From Prionace glauca (lineage: Eukaryota; Chordata; Chondrichthyes; Carcharhiniformes; Carcharhinidae), in NCBI GenBank assembly GCA_037974335.1, contig CM075760.1, positions 42,350,103-42,414,102 on the forward strand: a DNA stretch of 64,000 nt. Reading direction: 5' to 3'. Below, one piece after another: positions 43,974 through 55,910 of this stretch. Position numbers and translations under genes: made by a program. Each line of letters begins with the position of its first letter. The first letter of the stretch is position 1. Under the pieces are notes generated by a model, which did not search any database, was not told where the DNA came from, and saw nothing but the letters and a program-made list of their open reading frames with translations.

Positions 43974-44289
43974 GTTTATCAGATCTGAGTCATGGAGATT
44001 CTGTCACTCTGTCGCTATCCTCAGGATGAAAGACGGAAGAAGAAACATTGAGTTTAACCTGTACCTATGATATTACAATGATCAACTACGTTTCATCCTG
44101 GTACAGGCAACACTCAGAGAAACAGCATCTATTTATATTGAGGGAAAATTCGATATTTGTTGAAGATATAACAGATTTTGCTAAAAGCCGTTTTTCTGGA
44201 GAGCTTCAGACATCGAGTAAATTCACCAGTTTGACTGTCTCTAGTCTGCAGCTGACTGACGCTGCCGTGTATCACTGCGCTTTCAGTCT
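43974..44289 (+). pseudogene. TCR V pseudogene (partner of 30905)
   Basis: After 'tctgtttgagcag' the frame reads GLSDLSHGDSVTLSLSSG, a TGA at 44027-44029, then KTEEETLSLTCTYDITMINY and VSSWYRQHSEKQHLFILREN, on to LQLTDAAVYHCAFS. Apart from the stop in FR1 the domain is complete, including both Cys and Trp. No leader exon was located. The heptamer is poor (catcgtc) though the nonamer is good. Confidence 0.82.
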
Positions 44290-44328
44290 CATCGTCATGG
44301 AAATCAGTCAGACTGATGTACAAAAACT
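44290..44328 (+). other. Degenerate recombination signal
   Basis: Heptamer position reads CATCGTC (44290-44296), losing the critical third C; the nonamer ACAAAAACT (44320-44328) is good with a 23-bp spacer. Confidence 0.7.
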
Positions 44329-45164
44329 GCCTTGAAACCGTGTCTGCTGTGGGTTGCACAGAATCGTGGGCAGATGCAGCCACAATGTAACTGTCAGCCG
44401 GGCAAGAATCCTCATTAACCTGGGATCAGCCTTCACCCAAGTTTTTCAGTCATGGTGCCTCTTTGAGTCTGTGAGATCACTCAGTGGTGATCGATATTCA
44501 AGGAAACACCTCGAGCCGGGCTGCTTTCAGCACCTCGATAGACACAGCAGCTGCAGATTCCGGCTTGCTCATAGTAACAAGAACATTCCAGCCTGAAGGA
44601 AACATTCTGTAGCTCACTGGTCATTGGGAGAATTCTATTCTCAATGTTTATTTTAGAGATCACAGTCACTTCCTTGTGAAATCTCTTCATTGTGGATACA
44701 CTTCCTCCGAAGCAGCAACACTCTCATCGGGCCAAAGAAACACAGAAAATAGGTCGCTGGAAAATGGCTTGTAAACCTGATTGGGATTGAATTGCTGAAT
44801 ATTAGACAGACACGGGGACTGGATCAAATGACAATTACTGAACTAAGTAGATCAAATAAATTTAAGAACATCAGCGATAGTCCAACTGCCAGTTGAAATA
44901 AACTAATACAATTTCTCAAATGTTCCTTATCTCTTGTCGAGGTTGTGTTTTGCTCTGATATTTTAGGAAGGCATCTGTGATTCTCTCTGTGGAGAGTGAA
45001 TTATTCTTTCTGTTTATCGGTGCGAGAGCACCCTCTGGTGGTACCTTACTGTGAGGTTTTGTCCGGGAACGTCAGTGTGTCGCCAACAATCAGGAAATCA
45101 ATGCTGATTTCAGCAATGATAGATTGTAATCTTGCCTCACCCCATCTACAACTTTGCAACGTGA

Positions 45165-46180
45165 ATTTGTGTGTGTGTGTTTGTGCGGTGTGTTTGCATA
45201 TGTTTGTATCTGCTTGTGTTTATGTATGTGTGTGTGTGTGTGCTTGTACTTGGGCGTGTTTCTGCATGTGCGTTTGTTTTGTGTGTTTTTCTGTATGTGC
45301 ATGTGTGCGCTTGTACATTCGTTTGTGTGTACGTATGTGTGTGCGTGTTTGTGTTCATCCTATTGCGTCTGTTTTATGTTTCAGATGATATACAGTAGTT
45401 CTTATTCCATTTCCACGTTTTTACATCCAACATGTACCGTTGTTGCTTTTTTTATTTAGTGCTTCTGCCTGCCATCCTATCCTATCAGTGTGCCATTATA
45501 TCATTTTGTTCTGTACCCTTTGCAGCGTTTATTGGCCTTGGTATTTCCTTCCAACTTCTTTATGTTTTTTTCAGTTCAGGTGAAAGGTCATGTTAACTTT
45601 TTTTTCTCATTCGACAGGTACGAGCAGTCATTCTGGTTATTTTCAGCATAATCTTGCCTCCGTTTTGTACACGCTAGAATTCAAACTTTATAATCTGTCA
45701 GATTTAATATTTTGTTCAGGGAGATGCGACAGCCAACAAATCATCAATTCCACTCCCACTCTCGGGTATATTTGTATAGTTTCTCATTTGGCAAGAAAAC
45801 CGAGCTTTAGATTTGCTTCTGTTATTAATTTAGTACCCAGCTGGTTATTTATATTGAAATTGAAATCAACCCTGCGCGATCTCAGCCTCTCACCGTGCTT
45901 GGGAGATTCTGTGTGACAGTGTTTGTGTTTGAGTGTGTGTGCATTTGTGTAAGTCTCCGTGTTTTACGTTGTCTGCATGTCTGTGATTGCATGTCTGTTT
46001 GTGGGTATCTACGCGTTTGCCTGTGTCTGACTGAAAGTGTATGTCTCAGAATGTGTGTGTGGATGTTTGCATGTGTTTACCTGAGATTGTATGCCTGTGA
46101 GTGTGCTTGCGCGTGTGTGCGAGTTTGCCTGGGCCTGTCTGAGAGTGTATGTCTATGAATGTGTGTGTGTGCCCGAGTTC
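45165..46180 (+). repeat. GT-rich simple repeats
   Basis: Two stretches (45165-45365 and 45905-46180) are degenerate (GT)n with interspersed T and C. They yield long cysteine- and valine-rich false frames in several phases. The DNA between (45400-45900) shows no recognised gene. Confidence 0.85.
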
Positions 46181-46684
46181 ACTTGCAGCTGTTTCTGAGA
46201 TTGGTATCAATTCTGTGAATAGCTTTGTCGGCATTACAATAAATATAATAGGAATAAGAAAAATACAGCAGCACAATCCTCCAACTTTTCTATGCTTCAA
46301 CATAACCCTTCAGTAATCTGGGGATTCAGTGATGTCACAGACAGAAACCATTTACCTCATCTTGCCACAAGAGGGAGCGCCCTCACTGTGTTTGTGTGTT
46401 CATTGCAGCAGGACTTGAGTGGAATGAAGGAGGATAGTGTTATTGTCAATCTATTCATGTTATATAAATGTATTTCTTTTGTTAAAAGCTAATTGGCCAT
46501 CCAGTGATTCTGTTCATTCACATTACTAAATTTCTTACATGGCATCTGAATGGAACAGAAATGAAAATGGTGTTTTGTTTTACAGAGCTGCCTAAGATGA
46601 ATTTCACCTCACATGTCAAGGAGAAATAGCCAGAGATAACAAGATACATTTCCGTTTAAACTTAAATCAAACCTTTTGAAATTT

Positions 46685-49458
46685 CTACTTTACTATTTTT
46701 ACGACGAGATTGCCAAGATATTTTCCTGCATTTTTCAACTCCTCTCTGAATTTCCTCTGTGTCACTGCATAAATACACGTGTTAGTGCAACAGCTCAGCA
46801 GCTGAAGCATGTTTCCACTTTCCTGGCGAATGAATTTGGGGTCGTTGAAATTGGTTCCTGAGAAATAAGATTCATTTGTAATTTTCACATACAGGAAATC
46901 CACAATGTATGTCATCCACAAAAGAATAAAGCTTCCCGAGATGGTGAAAAGTAAAACAATAGACTTCTTCCTGTTCTTCACTTCTGGATCACTTTCATTC
47001 TCTCCACTGCTGTTAGTCCGGAGTCTCCGGCGGGATCTATTGGTCGCCAGGATGTGTCTCACGGTCAGTGCATTAAACAACAAAATCAGAAGGAATGGTA
47101 GAAAAGGATTTAATACACGTGCAAACCAGTCATAGACTGCCCACGAGAAGGAAGTGTAGTAGATGATTTTATCTTACAAAACCAAGGCACATTGTTCACT
47201 ATATAGACTGTTCATATATAAAGTACGACGGAATCCTTTTCAAACAGTTCAACACACAAACCGTCCCTATCACCACATCGGCTGTTTTTACAGTGCAATA
47301 GTTTGTCCGCAATTTCTGGCAGCAAATGGCTACATAACGATCAAAGGTGAAAAATAAGGTTAGCCAAACAGAGCACTCCATGATTGCATAGATTATCACA
47401 GAACTCAGAGTGCAGGCTGGAGTCAATGACATAAAACTTACTGGAAAATAAATGCCAATAATCCGATTGAATATCACAGCAATGACAACGACAAGGAGAT
47501 CCGTCACTGCCATGGCAATCAGATACCGAGTAATGCATTTGGAGAGACCACACCTTCCTCGGGACAGAATCACAATCGCCACCACGTTAACTGAGAGGAA
47601 AAGGAAAATTAAAGTTGTGAAGTTATTCAACAAATTCCTAATAAGCACTTGGGTCTGACAGACCTATCTGGACATTTTTGCCATTTCATCTTCGTTAGAA
47701 GAGATGGCTGTTCTTGTTTTTTTCTCAGTGTCAATTGTGTTTCAGAAAGAGCGACAAGGGTAACCTTCAAATATTTCGCACCTTTGAGGCAAACTATTTC
47801 CCAAGTCTCTCAACAGGAAAGTGTTGCAGCACAATCTGACATCTAACAACATAAGAACATAAGAAATAGGAGCAGGAGTAGGCCATCTAGCCCTTCGAGC
47901 CTGCCCCGCCATTCAATAAGATCATGGCTGATCTGTCTTGGCTCAGTTCCACATTCCCGCCCTCTCCCCATAACCCTTAATCCCCTCTCTTATCAAAAAC
48001 CCATTAACCCGCGTCTTAAAAATATTTAGCGAGCACTCCCTCCAAGGCCAAAATTTCCTTACCTAAGTACGGCGCCCAAAACTGCACACAGTACTCCAGC
48101 CGCGGCCTCACCAATGCCATATACAGCCGCAGCAAGACCTCCCTACTTTTATATTCAATCTCCTTCGCTATGAAGGCCAGCATCCCATTCTCCTTCCTGA
48201 TCACCTGCTGCACCTGCAAGCTGGGTTTTTGCGACTCATGCACAGGGACCCCGAGGTCCCTCTGCACCGTCGTCTGCTGCAGTTTTTCGCCACGTAAGTA
48301 ATAGTCCTTCCTACCATTCTTCCTACCAAAGTGGACCACCTCGCACTTGCCAACATTAAATTCCATTTGCCATTTCCTGGCCCATGCGCCCAGCATATCT
48401 AGATCCTTCTGTAGACTCTCCACACCCTCCGCACAATTGGTCTTTCCTCCAATCTTGGTGTCATCACCAAATTTCGACACCCTACACTCGGTTCCCTCCT
48501 CCAGATCATCTATATATCTATAACATGAGCAGGTATTAATTATGTTAAGTGCTGAATAACTGGACGACGAAATACGCTTAAGGAAAGCATGTGGGGAGCA
48601 GAATGAGGCAGAAAGGCAATGTGATTCAGGGCAATATTTACAAAGTTAAGGACTGAAAGGCTGAAGATCCCCAGGTTATGTCCGAAATTTGGCATTCAAC
48701 CTTTGTATCATGTATTCCACAAACGACACAGTCTGTAAGTAATGTTTACATCTCAGTTACAGTTGTTAAACTGTATAATGTGATAAAGATTCAGTTTGAC
48801 TTGTTAGAATTCCACGGGAATGTTTTCAGTCGGTAGGATGTGTCAAGTTAATACAATTTAAGGAGCTTCAGATGGTTTGCTTCAGAAATCCTGCTGGCTT
48901 GGAAACAGCAGTTTCAATTCTGCTGAGCAATCATATTAATTGTTCCATGATGAGAAGCGAAAAATTATATATCGACTGGAGTTTCAAAGAGTAAAAGGCG
49001 ACCTCGTTGAAAGAGAATTCTCAGCAGGCGTGACAGAATATATACTAGGATGTTGTGTCCACTCATAGTGGAACATTGCCCAATGTTTGTATTCCTGCAA
49101 ACGTATTCTCATAGCAACTATAGGTTTCAAAGACATGAACAGCCTCTATTCCTTATACGCATTCTGGCAAGTACAACCACAAAGTATTGAATGTGTCAGA
49201 GACTTAATGAGTAAGTCTTGAGTCTAAATAAATATATAATTAAATGATGAAATGACAGGCTACCACTGAGCAAATAAGGTTTTAGAAGATAAATGGAAAA
49301 GATTATATCATGTTCTTTGTTGCCATGTTCAGCAATAACTCCATAAAACAGCGGCATGTGGAATTAATCACTTAGTAGAATGACTTACCCGGAACCCCAA
49401 TGGCAGCGATAATTGGATAGTAAATGCCATAAATTACACCACTGATTTGCCCATGCAT
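46685..49458 (-). pseudogene. GPR139-like class A GPCR, broken, two exons
   Basis: Exon 1 (49458 to 49389) encodes MHGQISGVIYGIYYPIIAAI, then GVP, with donor gtaagt. Exon 2 starts at 47590 after 'cttttcctctcag' and joins as GVPVNVVAIVILSRGRCGLS. It carries TM1-TM4 with FFTFDRYVAICC (DRY-type motif). Near 47205 and 47160 two small frame shifts (VNNVPWFC and YYTSFSWAVYDWF lie in successive frames) break the EL2-TM5 region. The rest (LPFLILLFNALTVRHI, RKKSIVLLFTISGSFILLW, TM7 CCTNTCIYAVTQRKFREELK) is open to a TAG at 46685. TM7 has TNTCIY where NPxxY is usual. A CR1 sits in the intron. Assignment to a GPR139-like shark expansion is from memory of family sequences. Confidence 0.82.
47848..48520 (-). 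mobile_element. CR1 copy in the receptor intron
   Basis: The 3' tail lies at 47848 ('aacataagaacataagaaat'). The minus frame 48016-48480 covers FGDDTKIGGKTNCAEGVESL, QRDLGVPVHESQKPSLQVQQ and LYMALVRPRLEYCVQFWAP. An internal deletion joins 'aatatttagcgag' directly to 'cactccctccaaggcc' near 48033. Confidence 0.9.
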
Positions 49459-49459
49459 T

Positions 49460-50450
49460 CTGTATGAGAAACAGTGAAGGATTCTCTATGACAAGGTCAA
49501 ATAAACACACATTTATACTGTTGGAAATCTATAGGGAGGCAATTAACTTCCACAATTATTAACAGTTCGTTAAACAAACAGATTAAGTAGTAACTTTCCA
49601 TGCTCATTCAGATAGGGGTTTAGGATGTTGCGAGACCGTAGAGAGGCAGTGATCCGTGCAGCCTAACATAGCTTAGAATTAATTACTAATACTTGTGCAA
49701 ATATAAGACATGCTTATCATGTGGAATACTCATGATCAAGAATTACCTAAGAAATATTATAGCCATGATGCTGAAGCCAGCATAGCTCAGTGACATTCGA
49801 ACAGAAGGCAATCGGAATGGCAATGATAGTCATATAGTGTTGAATGTACTCACATAACTGAAGTAAAAGTCACCTGTAACATATAGTTCCTCACAAAAGT
49901 TATTTCCATACAGTATAAATGATCCCGGCAGAGGCCATCAGTCATCCACACCAGAGAACCTGCATTCTCACAACACATTTACGCATTTACGCCAAGCATC
50001 ATAAAATTGTCCAAAAGCTCACCACGTGGGAGTGTCAATAAAGTTCAGACTGAAGAACAAATGGAAATTATCAAATATTTTTTATAGTAGTCCCAGGCCT
50101 TGTGATTGTTACAGTCGTTTCCTTCACTGAACCACATTGCTGTTGTGCTGGTCAGGTCTTCCTTGGATATTACATGCGGGACCATTTCTGATGGTTTACA
50201 AGTGAATAAAGGTCACAGATTGTGAATAAAAACAAATTTTGCTATAGACGATTAGAAAGATAAAACAATTTATAATATGTGGAAGGTAAAACATTCAAGG
50301 GCTTTAGGGAGGAATGGTAGATGAGATGTTAGTTTACAAGGGCATGTGTCAAAAGTTTGTTTGAGAAGTTGCTGATGACAGTGGATCTGAAGCAGAGAGG
50401 GAGTTATTCACACCAAACACAGTCTCTCTCATTCTCTCTCACACACACAA
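49460..50450. other. No gene recognised
   Basis: This AT-rich stretch upstream of the broken receptor shows no clear promoter motif, exon or repeat. A short LINE/SINE-like tail ('agatgggccgaatgagttct') occurs just after, at about 50455-50560. Confidence 0.4.
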
Positions 50451-50924
50451 CACAAGGTGATTAGGACGGTAAATACATGGGGTTACGGGGATAGGGCCGG
50501 GGTGGGATCAGGTGCAGGATAGATGGGCCGAATGAGTTCTCTCTGCATTGTCGGGGTTTCATACTCACAGAAACTGCTGATATCTAACTGGAGTGTATGG
50601 TGATTTGTAATGACAATGATTCTTTAATTTTTATTGATTATAACTCTGGTTTGGAAGGTCATTAAACAATGTCAGCTACCGAGTAGTCACATTGCCACAT
50701 CACTGTTTTTCATCTGTTAGCTTCACTAATTTGGGCGAAGATATACTGAGTGAGTTGTTGTACATGAAAAAACGATATGGTCCAGACATTACAACCCTCC
50801 ATCGACATACTATTCATGTTTCCTCTTTTCGTCCTTGAGATGAACATTCACTAGCAGCAGTAGAAGAATCAGTAGAAGAGCGGAAATATTTCCTGGTGAC
50901 GGACAGTCGATATTTCCTGACAGT

Positions 50925-50995
50925 CTGGGGATTGAATTCACTCAAAAATAATGTAGATTGAATCCCGATAGTCTGGGGATTGAATTCACTCTGTA
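50925..50995 (+). repeat. Short direct repeat
   Basis: The sequence 'agtctggggattgaattcac' occurs twice, at about 50922 and 50969. It looks like a local tandem duplication of about 47 bp. Confidence 0.75.
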
Positions 50996-51180
50996 AATAA
51001 TGAAGATAATCGACACGAATGAAATAAAGGAATTGTTTCAATTAATGAAACATTTGAGAACAAAGAGGAGAATGCAGAACAACATTTATTCCAGCCCATC
51101 CATGGATATATCCATCAATTCATTCACTGATTCCAGAAGCAAAATGTTCTCGTATCCAAATGTCACTGATTGTTACATCA

Positions 51181-51212
51181 TATAAGAACATAAGAAATAG
51201 GAGCAGGAGTCA
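51181..51212 (-). mobile_element. Very short CR1 3'-tail insertion
   Basis: Only 'ataagaacataagaaatagg' plus 'agcaggagt' is present, the last 30 or so bases of a CR1. This is an extreme 5' truncation. Confidence 0.75.
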
Positions 51213-51878
51213 CCCAGTCTCCTCTCTATTGTTTTCGGGCAGACAGTAGCATATATTTAATGGAACTTGACCAGTAGTTGGGATGTCCGGGTTAGTACTG
51301 TGGCGGCACGGGAATAAATGCCATCAGAGAGCTGGTGAATTTGAAGGCAACTTGAATGGAATTTGGAATACCCACTAACACTTGCCATGGGAACCTCTCG
51401 ATTCACCAGTGAAGGGAATCCTCCATCATACCCTAAACTCAACTACATTTGTCTCCAGATGGAGGGCAATATGACTAACTCTTCAAAATGTATTCTCTGC
51501 CTTATAGTCTGCTTGTATTTCCTGTTGACCATCAACCCATTCACCAAATGTCATAATCATTGGCGCGATCCTCCATAGGATTGTTGTTGCTAAGAAGGAC
51601 AACACAAGTTGAATAATTTCCCTTTTCTTGGAGATCAGAGCACTTTTGAGTCTCTCTGGCTGCAGTCGGCTGGGTTGCTTTTAAATACCGTGCGGGGCAG
51701 TTTAAGGTAAATCCGAGTAATCAAAATGGGATCTATCTATTCAAACTATCAATGTTTCATCTGCACAGCCATGACACTTTTAAATGATATTTCAACTGAA
51801 GAAATCTATTCAGTGACAATCGTGTCCACTTTTAAGTTAAGCAGCATGATAAAATAGTAACTTGACCATTTAACATTT

Positions 51879-52045
51879 TCTTATTCATTCATGGGACATG
51901 GGTACCACTGGCGGGCCACCAGTAATTGCTCTTCTCCAGTCAGGCTTGGAGGGCAGTTGAGAGTCAACCATATTGCTGTGGCTCTGGAGTCACATGTAGG
52001 CCAGACCAGGTAAGGACAGCAGATTTCTTCCCTCAAGAACATTAG
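51879..52045 (-). mobile_element. tRNA-derived SINE, 3' part
   Basis: Same family as 42322-42615: 'gggcagttgagagtcaacca', 'gctgtggctctggagtcaca', 'aggccagaccaggtaaggac'. It carries the 'attcattcatgggacatggg' 3' end that the other copy lacks. Confidence 0.8.
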
Positions 52046-52049
52046 AACG

Positions 52050-53170
52050 AGGATATGATTTAATTCATAGAATTTCCAAAAGAAGAGTATGCTAGTTCTT
52101 AAAGTCCGCTTAATAGTAATTTAGTGATGTAGGGGTGCTACTACTGAGCGGAAAAACATGCTTCAGTGGAATGTAACACATCTATGCCTGTGATATCGCG
52201 TAATATGCCATAAAGTCCTGATATCCTCTGCTCCCAACACCAGTGAATGTTAGACGGCCCATCAAATAAACTACAATGGTTTGAATGCCGAAGGAGAACT
52301 TTACTGATCGCGTATCCGTTCCAATTCATTAACTTCTGTGTCAGATGCTGGTGTAAATGTAAACATTTCTCTGTCAACTTACTAGTTTGTCATTAGCACA
52401 CTAGCAAGCGTGTTTGGCGTGGGGGCATTTCAACAATTGCAAAGAGTAATAACGTAAAAAAAGTGAGGTGGTTCTTGTTCTTTGTAGACCTAAAATGCAT
52501 AACGATAGCCATTCAGGTTTTAAATAGAATCACTCCCTCCCCGCATTTAGTTACATAAATGGATCAAAATTCGTCTGATCGATGCAACTTCATTGTTGGA
52601 ATCAGGTAGAGACCCGGGGACGTTGCAAATTAGACACGACAGATGCCCCATTCCAATTTGTCTGTCACTGCCTTCCCCGGCACAGTCAGCCTCCCTCCCC
52701 CTTCAACCACGAAGAAGAGAGGAGCCAAAACGTTATATCTGCTAGATGCCCACTGGCGACTCCTCAACTACCTTCCTTCCTCTACTCGCCTGGTCACTCA
52801 TGGGCTTTCTGCCTTTTCAACGTTCCCCTGCGGCGTGGTGACTTTCTGAACGTGCTATCGACGACTTGCTCAGCTATGGAGATGCTCCATCTTGTATTTC
52901 TTCGGCCTCAGCTTCGAAATGTGGTTAGCCGCTGGCTGCATTTGGACCAACTTCCTGAACACGTGGTCACTAGTGACACCTGAAACTTGTACTGTTGCCA
53001 CATCGAACAATCGAAGCATGTGATAGGTGCAAGTTCTCCTGCCATGACAACCTTTAAGCTCACCCCTCTAGTCCCCAGCCGCTCCACGCCGCCCCCCCCC
53101 CCCTCCTGCTCCCACCTCCAATCACACACACACAGACACACATACACACACATACAAGCACCCACACACA
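52050..53170. other. No gene recognised; poly-C and (CA)n
   Basis: A run of C at 53089-53102 is followed by (CA)n-rich DNA at 53123-53170. The remainder has no domain or repeat I can name. The region lies directly upstream of a functional-looking V gene. Confidence 0.45.
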
Positions 53171-53361
53171 AAGCCGCAACAACGCACCAATTGGCTGCCT
53201 GGACACGTCAGAAAAGTTAGCTGGCAAGCTACTTTGCATGCTGTGTACGGGATTCATGGTCATATGCTGGCAAATACGGTAATAGGATTCATCAAGTTGA
53301 TTGAATGTGCAGTGTACATTTCAGTACAGCATAGACTTTGGACGCAATATTCAGCACAAAC

Positions 53362-54148
53362 ATGACTTCAGATTCTTACTGTGATTGCTGGCCTAGAACA
53401 ATATCCGTCAACCTATTATTTTTGCTCATGATCCTTCAAACGAGTGAGTATTTTGGGCGATTATCACCGTTTTATTTCATTGATGTTTATTCGATTTTAC
53501 TGTAATATTTATTCCCCTCATTGGGGATGCCATGGTTCCTCAAGTTTTATTCTTGGGCAAATGAGTTTTGTGAGTTTCTGTGTGTATCTGTTTATAACTG
53601 TATATGCGTTTGTCTGTAATAGAGAACCTATATGGTGAAAGAGAGAATATGTTTTTGTGATTGTGTGTGACAGAGAGAGAGAGAGAATGTATTTTCATCT
53701 GTAGGGGTGCATGCGTTTGAGCGAGAGAGAAATTTTGCTCAAAACGTGTTTCATTTTTAATCAAAAACACATCTAAAAATTATGTTTGTCAGCATAGAAC
53801 CAGCATAGAACCCTACAGTGCATTCTGTTACTTTTTCCAGCGCAGAGCCGGCCGGATGAACTTCTCCAAAAGCCCGCAGTAGTAGCAGTAAGTGAAGGGG
53901 ATACCGTGGTGTTGTCCTGTCACTACCCCGCCACATACACAACAGCTTACCTATATTGGTATGTACAGTACCCGGGACAGGGCCTTCAGTACATGCTGGC
54001 CAGACATACTGCTGGAGGTGACAAGAACGCACCGGCATTTGGAAAGCGGTTTTCTGCTGTACAGAATAGAACTAACACAAACATCCCTTTGAACATCACA
54101 GGCACTCAGCTTTCTGACTCAGCCATGTATTACTGCGCGGCGATGAAG
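53362..54148 (+). CDS. TCR V segment, two exons, poor recombination signal
   Basis: Exon 1 (53362-53443) encodes MTSDSYCDCWPRTISVNLLF then LLMILQT, with donor gtgagt. Exon 2 begins at 53841 after 'tactttttccag', with split codon A|CG giving TQSRPDELLQKPAVVAVSEG. Conserved residues: Cys in VVLSCHYPATYTT, Trp in YLYWYVQYPGQGLQYML, Cys in DSAMYYCAAM. The intron is 397 bp. All 130 codons are open, and the domain is a good TRAV-like V. The downstream signal, however, is far from consensus (next entry), so it may not rearrange well. It might also be joined through a cryptic heptamer. Confidence 0.85.
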
Positions 54149-54187
54149 CACCAAATGGCCACTGCAGGGACGGCATGTATTCCATGG
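54149..54187 (+). other. Weak recombination signal candidate
   Basis: By position after the CAAMK codons the heptamer would be CACCAAA (54149-54155) and, 23 bp on, the nonamer ATTCCATGG. Only CAC and a few nonamer bases match. No better signal was seen within about 40 bp. Confidence 0.4.
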
Positions 54188-55900
54188 ATCCCTTAATTGT
54201 CCTGAAAATAAATGGTTTGCTACTGGGTTCAGAGATTTGTTCAGAGTCAATCTGGAGTCGCATGTCGGTCAGGTTAAAGAAGGACGGCGGTGTTCTCGCC
54301 TAACGCCCTGAGGGACATTGTTGAGCAAATTAATTTTCCATGTCAAACGATGAAAATTCACGATCACCATTATTGATATTAATTTTCAATCACGGGCTTT
54401 GTTAATTTAACGTTTACCAGTTTCAAATGTTAGAATTGAATCAATTGGTGTGGAAGATAAACGTGGCCCTCTGACTAATTAGCGGAATGATGTTCTCACA
54501 TAGAACACTACAGCACAAACAGGCCCTTCGGCCCACAATTTGCACCGATCACATCCCTACCTACCAGGCCATAGAACTATCTGTAACTCCAAATCCCATA
54601 GTTAACATGTCCACTGTTTTCTCGACAAGGGATGTTATTTTCGAGACAATGCAACAATGACTGCATTGCGAAAGTACCACATTGGCTATAACATGTTTTA
54701 GGATAACTGGTGGTGCTGAAATGTATTTGGTTCCAGTTTCCAGTTCGACAAATTGGCTTAACTTTTAATGATTTATCTGATGATTTTGCTGCTGATAATG
54801 AACACTATAAAGCGCTGAAAGTTTTTCTTAGTCTCTAACGCTGACGTTACACAAAGTGTTGGTGTTTCATATGCCCTATTAAAACATTTCCCCTTCTCTG
54901 TTCTGATCTTGATTAGTCCAATTTATTTTTCAATTACTTGAAATTGAGTTAAATAATGTGATCATCAGAATGATCTTCGAGCGGAAATCTGTGGTCTCAG
55001 TAGCATTTGCAGCAACTGAATATTTTTCGACGCACACCCTTACACTCAGTTATTGTTTCTATCAGGCGTTACACGTAGAAGTGAAACTGCCGTTAGAACC
55101 GGAAGTGCACCTGTAGCTGACTGAGGTAATTGGGACTGCAACTGCCAATCTCAGCTATGGCAGCAGCGAGGAGCTCCACCTCCCGTGCTAGCGGTTAAAC
55201 TGACAACGGTGCACTTTTTTTCCTCAAAGAAGATTCATTCGGGTAAATGTGACAGAATGAGCATTTCATTCATTGGAAGACTGATTTTGCAAGTAAGTTC
55301 ATAGTGAGAACGTAAGGTAAAAAAAAACTCTGCTGAAAAAGTGCTAACTGAAAGTTGAGCAGAATTGTCCATAAGTCAAATTATAAACTTATAAATCCCT
55401 TTGAATTTGTGTAATATTAATCCCAGATACTGAAAATCGTGCCTGAACTAAACAGTGATAAAAGATCCGTTATCTACAATATATTCCCTGCAAGTTATCA
55501 ATGTGTGTCACATTCTGTGTTCGTTATGTCGTACATACGACATCAGTGAATTTCAATCTATCGCTGTTAAATTAAACCAATCCGAGTTTTCAGCAGTGCC
55601 AGTGATTACTGTACGTTCAGTGTGTGAATCGCGGCATTGTGCATTGATGCCATTGAATGATACATGTTACTTCCTTCTAAATATCATTATCCGCTTTGAA
55701 ATTTCAATCTTTGCAGTTTGTGCGATTGGATCAGTTACTGCCCGAATTTCAGGAGACTGGCGGCTGTCCCCTACTCCAAACACTGAATGTTATGACACAT
55801 GAGCGGGAGCAGAAGAAGGAGACACCGAGCCTCAATACGGGTAGAACCAGCGGTAACACATTGCCAGTGTCTGCAGTTTTCTAAGTACATACACGTAAAG
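54188..55900. other. Intergenic; LINE 3'-end relic at 54498-54600
   Basis: 54498-54600 is the complement of a LINE tail ('cagcacaaacaggcccttcg', 'gcccacaatttgcaccgat'). The remainder up to the next V gene shows no recognised gene. The frame at 55455-55802 has no domain signature. Confidence 0.55.
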
Positions 55901-55910
55901 ACAAACGACA

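Larger units (their letters stand above)
40258..45075 (-). repeat. Right arm of the large inverted duplication
   Basis: It pairs with 29590-33960 in inverted order: damaged leader exon (40349-40441), non-coding block 41030-41240, intronless V (42997-43329), V relic (43974-44289) and flank to about 45075. Insertions unique to this arm are the SINE at 42322-42615 and the elements at 39826-40258. Homology stops at 'gtccgggaacg' near 45070, which in the left arm lies within the recombination signal spacer of the 29334 V relic. Confidence 0.88.

Noticed and set aside
45050-45085. A possible 12-spacer J-type signal (aggttttgt ... cagtgtg)
   Set aside because: The spacer is about 10 bp and no J motif (FGxG) follows. 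It is explained as the flank of the inverted duplication.
45154-45459. Cysteine/valine-rich frames in several phases
   Set aside because: They are translations of (GT)n repeats and have no start context or domain.
52141-52377. Minus-strand frame with ISGLYGILRDITGI, slightly like receptor exon 1
   Set aside because: No ATG-HG start, no donor after a GVP motif, and similarity is only a few residues.
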